A DNA stretch of 64,000 nt, taken from positions 139,856-203,855 of the forward strand of contig JBEKIL010000006.1 of assembly GCA_050011775.1 (NCBI GenBank). Direction: 5' to 3'. The position numbers and the translations under genes were made by a program. This DNA is from CAVZMI01 sp050011775. Lineage in GTDB: Bacteria > Bacteroidota > Ignavibacteria > UBA10030 > CAVZMI01. The notes beneath the pieces were generated by a model that saw only the letters and a list, made by a program, of their open reading frames with translations, searched no databases and was not told the origin of the DNA. Below are positions 9,051 to 16,527 of the stretch, piece by piece (the first letter of the stretch is position 1; each line of letters starts with the position of its first letter).

Positions 9051-9797
9051 ATGATGAAAGTCGTCTTGCTCCGTCATGGTGAAAGTACATGGAACAAGCT
9101 GAATCTCTTTACAGGTTGGACCGACGTTGATCTCTCGGAAAAAGGATTCGACGAGGCACATTCGGCCGGACAGGTCCTGAAAAAAGAAGGGTACTTCTTC
9201 GACATCGCCTACACCTCGGTTCTCAAACGGGCAATCCGAACACTCAATATCACGCTAGAAGAAATGGACCAGGAGTGGATACCGGTGGAAAAATCATGGC
9301 GCCTGAATGAGAGACACTATGGCGCACTTCAGGGACTCAACAAAGCCGAAACAGCCGCAAAATATGGTAATGAACAGGTTACGCTCTGGCGCCGCAGTTA
9401 CGATATCCCTCCGCCTGCTCTAGAAGAGAGCGATAAACGCTATCCAGGACACGATCCACGATACAAGAATCTCCCCAAAAAGGACATTCCATTTACCGAA
9501 AGTCTTAAACTCACAGTAGAACGGTTTCTCCCCTACTGGCATGAAACCATCACACCGACGATCAAATCCGGAAAGCGTGTGATTATCTCCGCTCACGGAA
9601 ATAGTCTCCGTGCGCTCGTGAAATATCTTGACAATGTCTCCGATGACGAGATAGTCGGACTCAATATTCCTACCGGCGTGCCGCTGGTCTATGAACTGGA
9701 TGAGAACCTGAGGCCGATCAAACATTACTATCTTGGCGATCAGGAAGCCATAGCAGCCGCAATCAATGCCGTAGCAAAACAGGCAGAAAAAAAATAG
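9051..9797 (+). CDS. gpmA: 2,3-bisphosphoglycerate-dependent phosphoglycerate mutase
   Basis: This enzyme interconverts 3- and 2-phosphoglycerate in glycolysis/gluconeogenesis through a phosphohistidine. The RHGEST motif is at the N terminus (catalytic His about residue 9), the proton donor region is NERHYGALQGLNKAE (about 86-100) and the second histidine is in SAHGNSLRALVKYL (about 183-196). At 248 residues it has normal dPGM length, longer than Fru-2,6-P2ase-type relatives. ATG 9051 follows GAAAGGTG and is preferred to the upstream GTG at 9039. A short hairpin terminator follows. Confidence 0.95.
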   Translation: MMKVVLLRHGESTWNKLNLFTGWTDVDLSEKGFDEAHSAGQVLKKEGYFFDIAYTSVLKRAIRTLNITLEEMDQEWIPVEKSWRLNERHYGALQGLNKAETAAKYGNEQVTLWRRSYDIPPPALEESDKRYPGHDPRYKNLPKKDIPFTESLKLTVERFLPYWHETITPTIKSGKRVIISAHGNSLRALVKYLDNVSDDEIVGLNIPTGVPLVYELDENLRPIKHYYLGDQEAIAAAINAVAKQAEKK

Positions 9798-9815
9798 AGC
9801 GATCATATTTTTATA

Positions 9816-9848
9816 AAAAGCGATCCCCATCCAGAGATCGTTTTTTTA
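9816..9848 (+). terminator. Probable rho-independent terminator after gpmA
   Basis: A short stem (CGATC at 9822-9826 with GATCG at 9837-9841) is flanked by A-runs and followed by seven T residues. The stem is weak (about five pairs) but it is well placed 20-50 bases after the gpmA stop. Confidence 0.5.
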
Positions 9849-9936
9849 TTCCTCAACCTTAACCTCTACCTTAACCTTTACTTTTACCTCAGCCTTGCTC
9901 TTCAGAACTCTCCACGCAATATTTCTGTTAATTTCA

Positions 9937-9965
9937 TTGCCATGTTATTAAAACTTTTCTATATT
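9937..9965 (+). promoter_or_regulatory. Candidate housekeeping promoter of the thyX-like gene
   Basis: TTGCCA (9937-9942) and TATATT (9960-9965) are separated by 17 bases, close to the sigma-70-type consensus, and lie 25 bases before the ATG at 9991. FCB bacteria often use a divergent -33/-7 consensus, so this call is tentative. Confidence 0.4.
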
Positions 9966-9990
9966 AAATGATTAATAATCTTTCGCACCT

Positions 9991-11550
9991 ATGAAATTTC
10001 TTTCACCCGAGCCACAAGTTACTCTATATAAAGCTTTCCCGAATGCCTTCAAAAGCATTATCAGTGCAGGCCGGACATGTTATTCATCAAGAGGAATCAT
10101 TACCGATGAACAACTCGAACCGATAGAAAAATGGCTGCCGCTGGCACAGTCGATGTATGAAGCGGGACATCACACGAATTTTCAACATGCACATTTTCAA
10201 TTTCAGCTGGGTAATATCTCACGCCAGAGCGTCTGGTCGTTTCTTCACAGTCATCCCTTTTATAATTCTGAACAGGTGAGTCAGCGCTATGTTGAAGTAA
10301 AACCCGGTAACATTGCTATCCCGCCACTCGTTGGAGAGGCACTTGCTCTCTATACATCGACTATCAATTTTCAGGTAGAAGCATATCATACATTAATACG
10401 CCTGCTTATACCCATAACAACTGAAGAATATTTTAAGCGGTTTCCCGCCCGTCAGAATTCTGAAGAGGGGTACCAGAAAAACATTAAAAAGAAATGTCAG
10501 GAAATTGCCCGATATATTCTTCCTATTGCGACATTTGCCTGCATGTATCACACGATCAGCGGTATCACGCTGCTCAGATACTACAGGCTGTGTGAACAGT
10601 TCGATGCACCCCTTGAACAACGGATTATAGTTCAGAAAATGGTCGATGAGCTTCTTCGTGTCGAACCGATGTATAAAAATATCCTTCAAGAGCCGATAGC
10701 TCTTGAAGAAACACCAGAATACGAATTTTTTACCAATCATTATCATCCTACGGATATTCTTTCATCAAGGAAGATTTTCTGCGATGAATTTGACCGGAGC
10801 CTGACCGGCCGTGTATCAAAATTAGTGGATTACAAGCACCATAACGAAGCCATCCTGGCACAGTCGGTCCGCGAAGTCCTCGGAATCCCTCAATCTGATA
10901 TGAACGATGACGATGCGATCGAACTGGTGCTTCACCCTGCAAAGAACCGCCTTCTCGGCGAGACGCTGACCTTGACAACACAATCGAAGCTTAGCAGGAC
11001 GATGGTTCATCCATTCTATACATTCCGGCGAAAAATAAGCCATACCGCCGATTCGCAGGATCAGCGCCACCGGATGACACCCGCATCACGTCCGTGTCTG
11101 CACACCCATTTTTCCGGTGAGCCGGACTATATCATACCCGAAATTCTCAAGCGTGATGACAAAGCATTAAAGTTTTACACTGAGGCGATGGACCAGGTCT
11201 GGTCGGCTATCAATACATTGAAAAATTCCCACGGCGTAAGCGACGAGTTTGCGCTCTACCTTCTCCCCAATGCAGTCAGCATCCGGTACACCGAATCAGC
11301 AGATCTTCTAAATCTGCATCACAAACTCAAGATGCGGCTCTGCTATAATGCACAGGAAGAAATCTGGAAGGCTTCGCTTGACGAAGCCGAGCAAATATGC
11401 GAAGTCAATCCACGGATCGGAAAATACCTACTTCCTCCCTGTTCAATCCGCGATCTCGCAGGAATACAACCGCCCTGTCCGGAGGGTAATCGCTACTGCG
11501 GTATTAAAGTATGGAAGCTTGATATTTCCGAATATGAGCGGGTGATTTGA
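9991..11550 (+). CDS. Tandem-domain ThyX-like protein (FAD-dependent thymidylate synthase family)
   Basis: This 519-residue protein has two ThyX-like halves, whereas classical ThyX has about 220-250 residues and one domain. Half 1 keeps the second part of the ThyX signature (SEQVSQRY at about 93-100) but has HSH instead of RHR before it. Half 2 keeps QRHRMTPASRP (about 356-366), resembling the RHR portion, but not the NExSxRY tail. Classical ThyX uses FAD, NADPH and methylenetetrahydrofolate to methylate dUMP. It is unclear whether this protein does that or something else. metF, which consumes the same folate, lies 2.5 kb downstream on the other strand. A candidate promoter lies just upstream. 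Confidence 0.8.
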   Translation: MKFLSPEPQVTLYKAFPNAFKSIISAGRTCYSSRGIITDEQLEPIEKWLPLAQSMYEAGHHTNFQHAHFQFQLGNISRQSVWSFLHSHPFYNSEQVSQRYVEVKPGNIAIPPLVGEALALYTSTINFQVEAYHTLIRLLIPITTEEYFKRFPARQNSEEGYQKNIKKKCQEIARYILPIATFACMYHTISGITLLRYYRLCEQFDAPLEQRIIVQKMVDELLRVEPMYKNILQEPIALEETPEYEFFTNHYHPTDILSSRKIFCDEFDRSLTGRVSKLVDYKHHNEAILAQSVREVLGIPQSDMNDDDAIELVLHPAKNRLLGETLTLTTQSKLSRTMVHPFYTFRRKISHTADSQDQRHRMTPASRPCLHTHFSGEPDYIIPEILKRDDKALKFYTEAMDQVWSAINTLKNSHGVSDEFALYLLPNAVSIRYTESADLLNLHHKLKMRLCYNAQEEIWKASLDEAEQICEVNPRIGKYLLPPCSIRDLAGIQPPCPEGNRYCGIKVWKLDISEYERVI

Positions 11551-11600
11551 GAAAAAACCTTTAACAGCAGGATGTCTCGGTGCAAGGTTTTTAATGCAGA

Positions 11601-13457
11601 TCAATCAAGAGTAAATTTCGTTTCGGTGAATTGATTTTTCAAATGCTGTACCTCGCTTTTATCCACCATAAAATCGTTCATGACCAGGTAATCAATTTCT
11701 GAATTCATAAAACATTTTAGTGCATCTTCGGGAGTACACACAATCGGTTCACCACGTCTGTTAAAACTCGTGTTAATGATGATGCCGTAACCTGTAAGTC
11801 TTTTGAAATCCTGGAGTAGCTGCCAGAACCTCGGATTCGTCTCTTTATTCACCGTTTGGACTCGTGCCGAGTAATCGATATGTGTGATAGCCGGAATATC
11901 GGATCGAAGATGATACAACCGCTTAAAGAGATCCGGATTGGAATCAATATCCGGCATGGGAACACGTCTTTTTGCAGCAATCGGCAGAACAAGCAGCATA
12001 TACGGCGACGGGACAGGATTATCGCAGTACTCGCCCACATTCTCTTCAAGTATCGACGGGGCAAAAGGCCTGAAACTCTCGCGGTACTTTATTTTTAGAT
12101 TCATCTTCTTCTGCATTTCCGGATTACGCGCGTCACCGATGATACTGCGATTTCCCAGTGCCCTCGGACCGAATTCCATCCGCCCCTGAAACCAACCGAC
12201 GACCTTTCCCTGATCAATAAGGGGTGCAATTTTCTGAGAGAGCTCATCAAAATTCTGAAAATATAAATATTTCATACCATATTTTGACAGCAATTTTTGT
12301 ATTTCATTATTCTGGAACGAAGGACCAAGATACGCCCCCTTCATTGAATCAGTTGGAACGGGAATCCGTGGTTTATCAAGATAGAGGTGCCACCCGATGA
12401 GTGCACCGCCAACAGCTCCCCCTGCATCTCCTGCCGCAGGTTGGATCCATAGATTATCGAATATTTTATTCTCGAGTATTTTACTATTGGCGACACAATT
12501 CAATGCCACACCGCCGGCCATCACAAGGTTGTTACTGCCGCTTAGTTTCTTAACCGTTTCTGCAAGTCTAAGAATCATTTCATTGGTAATTTCCTGGATT
12601 GCCAGAGCCATATCCATATACGGTTGAGAAAGCTCGGTCTCTTCTTTCCGTCTCGGAATTCCGAAAAGTTTTTCCCATCGAGGTTCGTTACACATAGTCA
12701 GACCGGTTGCATAGTCAAAATATTTCATATTGAGAAGCATCGATCCATCCGGCCGAATATCGATGATATATTCCTTAATCAGCTTTTTGTACTTTTCAAC
12801 TCTCTCAGATCCTTCCAGTCCATACGGAGCGAGTCCCATGAGCTTGTACTCGCCGCTATTTACTTTAAATCCACAGTAATATGTAAAAGCGGAATACAGC
12901 AAGCCGAGTGAATGTGGAAAATGAAGTTCCTTATAAATGATAATATCGGTGCCTTTGCCGAAACCAATGGTTGTGGTCGCCCACTCTCCAACGCCATCGA
13001 CGGTAAGAATGGCTGCTTCCTCAAAGGGAGACGGGAAAAAAGCGCTGGCCGCATGCGAAAGGTGATGCTCAGGGAACAGTAGAGGGATATTGCCTGTGAT
13101 TCCGACTTCTTTCAATTCTTTGCGAAGGTATCTTTTCATAAAAAGCTTCTCTTTGAGCCATACAGGAATAGCATTCGAAAAGCTTTTCAAACCATCCGGT
13201 GCAAAAGCATGATACGTCTCCAGCAAACGCTCGAACTTGATGAAGGGTTTATCATAAAACACCACACATTTCAGGTCGGACATTCCGACGGCGGCTTCAT
13301 CCAGCACGTACTTCAATGCATGACGCGGGAAACCCGAATCGTGTTTTTTCCGGCTGAAACGTTCTTCCTGGGCTGCGGCGACTATCGTATTGTCTACGAC
13401 GATGGCAGCCGCACTGTCATGATAAAATGCCGATATTCCTAATACTGCTTCGCGCAT
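11601..13457 (-). CDS. Carbamoyltransferase, NodU/CmcH family
   Basis: The 618-residue product starts MREAVLGISAFYHDSAAAI; ATG 13457 is chosen because it sits one base after the DUF5989 stop. The N-terminal half is the Kae1/ASKHA-like domain, with GISAFYHD, the HHLSHAASAF metal/carbamoyl-adenylate site and the VDGVGEW segment. The C-terminal YrdC-like domain contains FQGRMEFGPRALGNRS and TSFNRRGEPIV. Family members O-carbamoylate small molecules, sugars or polyketides from carbamoyl phosphate and ATP. The neighbours are the small membrane proteins DUF5989 and SxtJ, a widespread trio. No obvious acceptor pathway is visible. Confidence 0.93.
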   Translation of the reverse strand: MREAVLGISAFYHDSAAAIVVDNTIVAAAQEERFSRKKHDSGFPRHALKYVLDEAAVGMSDLKCVVFYDKPFIKFERLLETYHAFAPDGLKSFSNAIPVWLKEKLFMKRYLRKELKEVGITGNIPLLFPEHHLSHAASAFFPSPFEEAAILTVDGVGEWATTTIGFGKGTDIIIYKELHFPHSLGLLYSAFTYYCGFKVNSGEYKLMGLAPYGLEGSERVEKYKKLIKEYIIDIRPDGSMLLNMKYFDYATGLTMCNEPRWEKLFGIPRRKEETELSQPYMDMALAIQEITNEMILRLAETVKKLSGSNNLVMAGGVALNCVANSKILENKIFDNLWIQPAAGDAGGAVGGALIGWHLYLDKPRIPVPTDSMKGAYLGPSFQNNEIQKLLSKYGMKYLYFQNFDELSQKIAPLIDQGKVVGWFQGRMEFGPRALGNRSIIGDARNPEMQKKMNLKIKYRESFRPFAPSILEENVGEYCDNPVPSPYMLLVLPIAAKRRVPMPDIDSNPDLFKRLYHLRSDIPAITHIDYSARVQTVNKETNPRFWQLLQDFKRLTGYGIIINTSFNRRGEPIVCTPEDALKCFMNSEIDYLVMNDFMVDKSEVQHLKNQFTETKFTLD

Positions 13458-13458
13458 T

Positions 13459-13608
13459 TCAGAATAACGTATAAATGAATGGTGCAATGGCCGTCCCTGC
13501 CGTCAATACTATGAGCAAGGCAAAAACGAGCAGGATGATAATCAACGGCAGTAACCAAAACTTTTTTCGCACTTTTAAAAATTGCCAGAGTTCCCTTAAG
13601 AATTCCAT
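13459..13608 (-). CDS. Small DUF5989-family membrane protein
   Basis: A 49-residue ORF, read directly from the minus strand, begins MEFLRELWQFLKVRKKFW and continues with one hydrophobic segment (about residues 18-38, rich in Leu and Ile) ending in TAGTAIAPFIYTLF. This matches the DUF5989 family, short proteins found next to carbamoyltransferases. Its TGA is followed after one base by the carbamoyltransferase ATG, so translation is probably coupled. The function is unknown; I infer membrane recruitment or support of the carbamoyltransferase. Confidence 0.8.
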   Translation of the reverse strand: MEFLRELWQFLKVRKKFWLLPLIIILLVFALLIVLTAGTAIAPFIYTLF

Positions 13609-13625
13609 AGTATGATTCATTCAAA

Positions 13626-14006
13626 TTAGAATGGATGCAGTATGTCTTCTTTTACAAAACGGCGATTCCTCTCATGAAAAACAGATGCTGTTGTTTTTTT
13701 AAACTGAGTAAGCAGCAACCTATCTTTTCCGATTATTTTCCGGAACAATGCCGTAGGAGTAACGATAACTAGAAATATCAAGGTCAGAATAATGAATGAG
13801 CTGATTCGCCCAAGAATGCGCGATACGTTCAACCATATCAATGAAAAAGGATAGAATACTACAGGGGCAACCATGACGAGTACGATGAACCCAATTGATA
13901 TCTCAACGAGAAGTGAAGAATGCCTGAAAAGACTCGCTATCAACAGTATGACTATCAGCGCCAGACCTGATTCGGCATTTTCCTTGGGTGTAAAAGATGT
14001 TTTCAT
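13626..14006 (-). CDS. SxtJ-like membrane protein
   Basis: The 126-residue product has two or three hydrophobic segments (about 14-30, 33-56 and 68-88) and a basic C-terminal tail (KTTASVFHERNRRFVKED). Small membrane proteins of this kind, named SxtJ after the saxitoxin cluster, usually sit with NodU/CmcH carbamoyltransferases and DUF5989. Its ATG directly abuts the metF stop with no bases between, and DUF5989 begins 17 bases after its stop. The identification is mainly from topology and context. Confidence 0.65.
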   Translation of the reverse strand: MKTSFTPKENAESGLALIVILLIASLFRHSSLLVEISIGFIVLVMVAPVVFYPFSLIWLNVSRILGRISSFIILTLIFLVIVTPTALFRKIIGKDRLLLTQFKKTTASVFHERNRRFVKEDILHPF

Positions 14007-14864
14007 TTATAAAGACTCAAAAATTTCCACGGCCGCCCTTGACTTATTGAGGGTAAAGAAATGGAGCCCGGGGGCACCCCATTTCAACAATTCGCGGCAT
14101 TGATTGATGGTATACTCCACCCCGATAGCATGGATCTTTTCAGGATCGTTTTTATACTCTTCAAGTTTGACAACAAGTTCCGCAGGTATCTTTGCTGCAG
14201 ACATTTTTGTAAAACGCTCGATCTGGCGATAGGTGGTAATGGGAATAATACCGGGAATGATACGGCAGTTTATCCCTGATTCTCGCGCAAGTTTAATGAA
14301 TTGAAAATAGTGTTCATTAATAAAGAAAAGCTGAGTTATAAGAAAATCAGCCCCCGCATCCACTTTGGTTTTCAGATTCTTTATATCGGTTTCAAGACTG
14401 GTTGCTTCGGGGTGTTTATCAACATAAGCCGCGGCTCCTATGCAAAAATCACAGTGTTTACGTACAAATTCGATTAACTCGTTTGCGTGTTGGAAACCGT
14501 CGGGTAAGCGAATAAATTTCCCCTGGTCTTTTGGGGGATCTCCTCTCAACAGCATGAGGTTCTTTATCCCTATCTGACGAAGATTATGAAGATCGTTCTT
14601 CACCCTTTCTCTGGTCGCGTTAACACAGGTATAATGCGCGATGGTGGTCAGTCCAACCGCATTCTGCAGGTATTCTACAAGGGCAAACGTACGCTCCTGA
14701 GTAGACCCTCCCGCTCCATATGTCACAGTGACAAACGAAGGGGAAAGTTTCATTAACCTCCCGATGTTAATCCCAAAATCTACCGCTGAAAGTTCGTCTT
14801 TCGGAGGGAAAAACTCAAAAGAGAAGGTCTTTTCCTGTGATAAAAATATATCGGTAATTTTCAT
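14007..14864 (-). CDS. metF: 5,10-methylenetetrahydrofolate reductase
   Basis: MetF reduces methylenetetrahydrofolate to 5-methyltetrahydrofolate for methionine synthesis, using FAD. The 285-residue length is normal. The FSFEFFPPKDE opening carries the conserved catalytic Glu, and FVTVTYGAGGST, LLRGDPP, GAAAYVDKHPE and ITQLFF all follow in family order. It is the first gene of a minus-strand operon with the SxtJ-like, DUF5989 and carbamoyltransferase genes. Their functional link to folate metabolism is not evident. A palindrome (14945-14959) lies about 80 bases upstream. Confidence 0.95.
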   Translation of the reverse strand: MKITDIFLSQEKTFSFEFFPPKDELSAVDFGINIGRLMKLSPSFVTVTYGAGGSTQERTFALVEYLQNAVGLTTIAHYTCVNATRERVKNDLHNLRQIGIKNLMLLRGDPPKDQGKFIRLPDGFQHANELIEFVRKHCDFCIGAAAYVDKHPEATSLETDIKNLKTKVDAGADFLITQLFFINEHYFQFIKLARESGINCRIIPGIIPITTYRQIERFTKMSAAKIPAELVVKLEEYKNDPEKIHAIGVEYTINQCRELLKWGAPGLHFFTLNKSRAAVEIFESL

Positions 14865-15068
14865 TCTCTGATAAAATCAATATTTATGTATTACTATAAG
14901 AAATTTCCATGAAAAAACCTAATCTGGCACTTCTGCTGTTACTACGGAAACAATTTCCGCTGGGCAGTCGATTTTACCGATTTCAAACCTATATCAAAAT
15001 TCTTAAAAATATATAACATTGAAAAACATCCGAATTTATTATGGAATTGTGTTGGCTATATTCTTTTC

Positions 15069-15230
15069 TCTCTTTTGGCATATTACGTGCATAAAATTAA
15101 GCAGTTGTATTGTGCACGGGGATGTGGTTACCCCCCATCTCCATATTCTCGGCACGATAGATCTTCGCTCGTGGATGCGCGAAGAACTAAAGAACCCCGC
15201 AGTCCCGACTTGTCGGGATTGCGGGTTTTT
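15069..15230 (+). ncRNA. Candidate structured non-coding RNA, class unknown
   Basis: The 460-base gap between metF and mutT has no convincing gene, but 15087-15230 folds into successive hairpins. GTGCATAA (15087-15094) pairs with TTGTGCAC (15110-15117), GGGGATG (15118-15124) with CATCTCC (15136-15142) and CACGA (15153-15157) with TCGTG (15169-15173). A strong terminator stem follows. TATATT at 15057-15062 could be a -10 box, giving a transcript of about 160 nt. mutT has its own candidate promoter after the terminator, which argues for an independent RNA. I recognise no riboswitch, SRP, RNase P, tmRNA or 6S signature. Confidence 0.35.
15193..15230 (+). terminator. Strong rho-independent terminator
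   Basis: A long GC-rich stem is followed by TTTTT. The left arm is AACCCCGCAGTCCCGA (15193-15208) and the right arm TCGGGATTGCGGGTT (15213-15227), with one bulge and one G-T pair. No plus-strand protein gene ends before it, so it must terminate the candidate RNA or read-through. It could also act on minus-strand transcripts entering the region. Confidence 0.75.
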
Positions 15231-15258
15231 ATTTTCCTTTTTTCCCTTTCTATTCTGA

Positions 15259-15286
15259 TTGAGTTTCCACTTTTTTTCGATATATT
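15259..15286 (+). promoter_or_regulatory. Candidate mutT promoter
   Basis: TTGAGT (15259-15264) and TATATT (15281-15286) are 16 bases apart and lie directly downstream of the terminator at 15193-15230. The predicted start falls near 15293, just before mutT. Confidence 0.4.
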
Positions 15287-15324
15287 AGTCCGGTCATTTG
15301 CATTTCATGAATATACATAGGAAC

Positions 15325-15717
15325 ATGATTAAGATCGCAGTCGGTGTGATATGGAGAGATGGATCGGTTTTGCTCTGCCAGCGAAAAAAAAGTGCGAAGT
15401 ATCCACTCAAATGGGAATTCCCGGGGGGAAAGATCGAAAGTGGTGAGACACCGGAAGTATGTTTGAGGAGAGAGTTACTGGAAGAATTAGCAATCACAGC
15501 TACAATCGGAAAAGAATTACATCGACAACACATAGTCTATGCCGATTCCGGTTCATACGATGTGAAGTACTACTTGGTACGCACATTCGAAGGAGTACCC
15601 GAGAACAGAGCTTTTTCCAGAATCCAGTGGGTTGATATCGCCGATCTGCAACTCTATGATGTGCTTGAAGGAAACCTCGAAGTCATCCGAAAAATCAGTA
15701 AGAATCCATTCTTGTGA
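15325..15717 (+). CDS. mutT: Nudix hydrolase, MutT-like (8-oxo-dGTP diphosphatase)
   Basis: The product has 130 residues if translation starts at ATG 15325 (MIKIAVGVIW), with AGG just upstream; ATG 15307 is an alternative. The Nudix box reads GGKIESGETPEVCLRREL then LEELAI. The metal-binding glutamates are intact; only the last Gly of the consensus is Ala. The KWEFPGGK lead-in and small size fit MutT, which removes oxidised dGTP from the nucleotide pool. The next gene is an 8-oxoguanine-type DNA glycosylase, so the pair plausibly forms a GO oxidative-damage unit. Confidence 0.85.
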   Translation: MIKIAVGVIWRDGSVLLCQRKKSAKYPLKWEFPGGKIESGETPEVCLRRELLEELAITATIGKELHRQHIVYADSGSYDVKYYLVRTFEGVPENRAFSRIQWVDIADLQLYDVLEGNLEVIRKISKNPFL

Positions 15718-15862
15718 ACACTGATTCCGCCGGTACATTCATCGGTGATAGGACGCACTATTTCCATATTCTTTTGTGAAATGTATTTTCAACACTCGGG
15801 TCGGAAATTTTTTGAAACAAAAAAATGGTGCTTATAAAGTGAGCATAAAAGGACGAGAGTCA

Positions 15863-16513
15863 ATGCTTGTGAACGGAAAACTTGATAGACAAGTTCTTTG
15901 GAAAGAACTGCATGCGAAGCACAAGAAACAGCGCACCAAGATTCGTTTACGGCTTGAGGAATTTCAACGGATACGGCCGGAACAATATTTTTACGAATTG
16001 GTGTACTGTCTATTGACCCCGCAGTCGAGTGCGGTCCATGCAGCAAAGGTCCAGCACCAATTAAAAAAGCACAGATTCCACGAGATGAAACTCGATCCTG
16101 AAACTTTCCTCCGGCAGAAAGAGACCTATATCCGGTTTCACCGTACAAAATCGCGTTTACTCCTCCTCATGAAGGCGCAATTCCCCGAGATATTGACAAT
16201 CCTGGCATCGGGAAAATCAGCGTACGATATCCGCGAATGGCTTGTCAGGCATGTCAGGGGTTTTGGTTATAAGGAATCGACCCACTTTCTTCGAAATATC
16301 GGGAAAAATGAAGGTCTGGCCATCCTCGACCGGCACATTCTAAGGAACCTGGTCAATCTCAGGGTTATCCGCTCGGTTCCACAGACGCTGACTCGAAAAC
16401 AATATCTTGCACTCGAGGAAAAATTTCAACAATTTGCACTTGAAGTTGCTATTCCGATTGACGAACTCGATCTGCTATTCTGGTCGGAAGAAACCGGTCA
16501 GATTTTAAAATAG
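15863..16513 (+). CDS. ogg: N-glycosylase/DNA lyase, Ogg2-type 8-oxoguanine glycosylase
   Basis: The product has 216 residues from ATG 15863 (MLVNGKLDRQVLW), a start chosen to match the usual length of archaeal-type Ogg2 enzymes; the frame is open to 15776. The helix-hairpin-helix region VRGFGYKESTHFLRNIG contains the probable catalytic lysine, and AILDRHILR supplies the conserved Asp. Ogg2 enzymes excise 8-oxoguanine and cleave the strand by beta-elimination. YCLLTPQSSA near residue 50 is a further family segment. It follows mutT. The 3' end abuts the HDOD gene. Confidence 0.82.
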   Translation: MLVNGKLDRQVLWKELHAKHKKQRTKIRLRLEEFQRIRPEQYFYELVYCLLTPQSSAVHAAKVQHQLKKHRFHEMKLDPETFLRQKETYIRFHRTKSRLLLLMKAQFPEILTILASGKSAYDIREWLVRHVRGFGYKESTHFLRNIGKNEGLAILDRHILRNLVNLRVIRSVPQTLTRKQYLALEEKFQQFALEVAIPIDELDLLFWSEETGQILK

Positions 16514-16527
16514 TGCCGAGGTGCTGT

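Noticed and set aside
15019..15258. Frames of about 80 codons in the metF-mutT gap
   Set aside because: No homology or ribosome site; the sequence is better explained by hairpins and a terminator.
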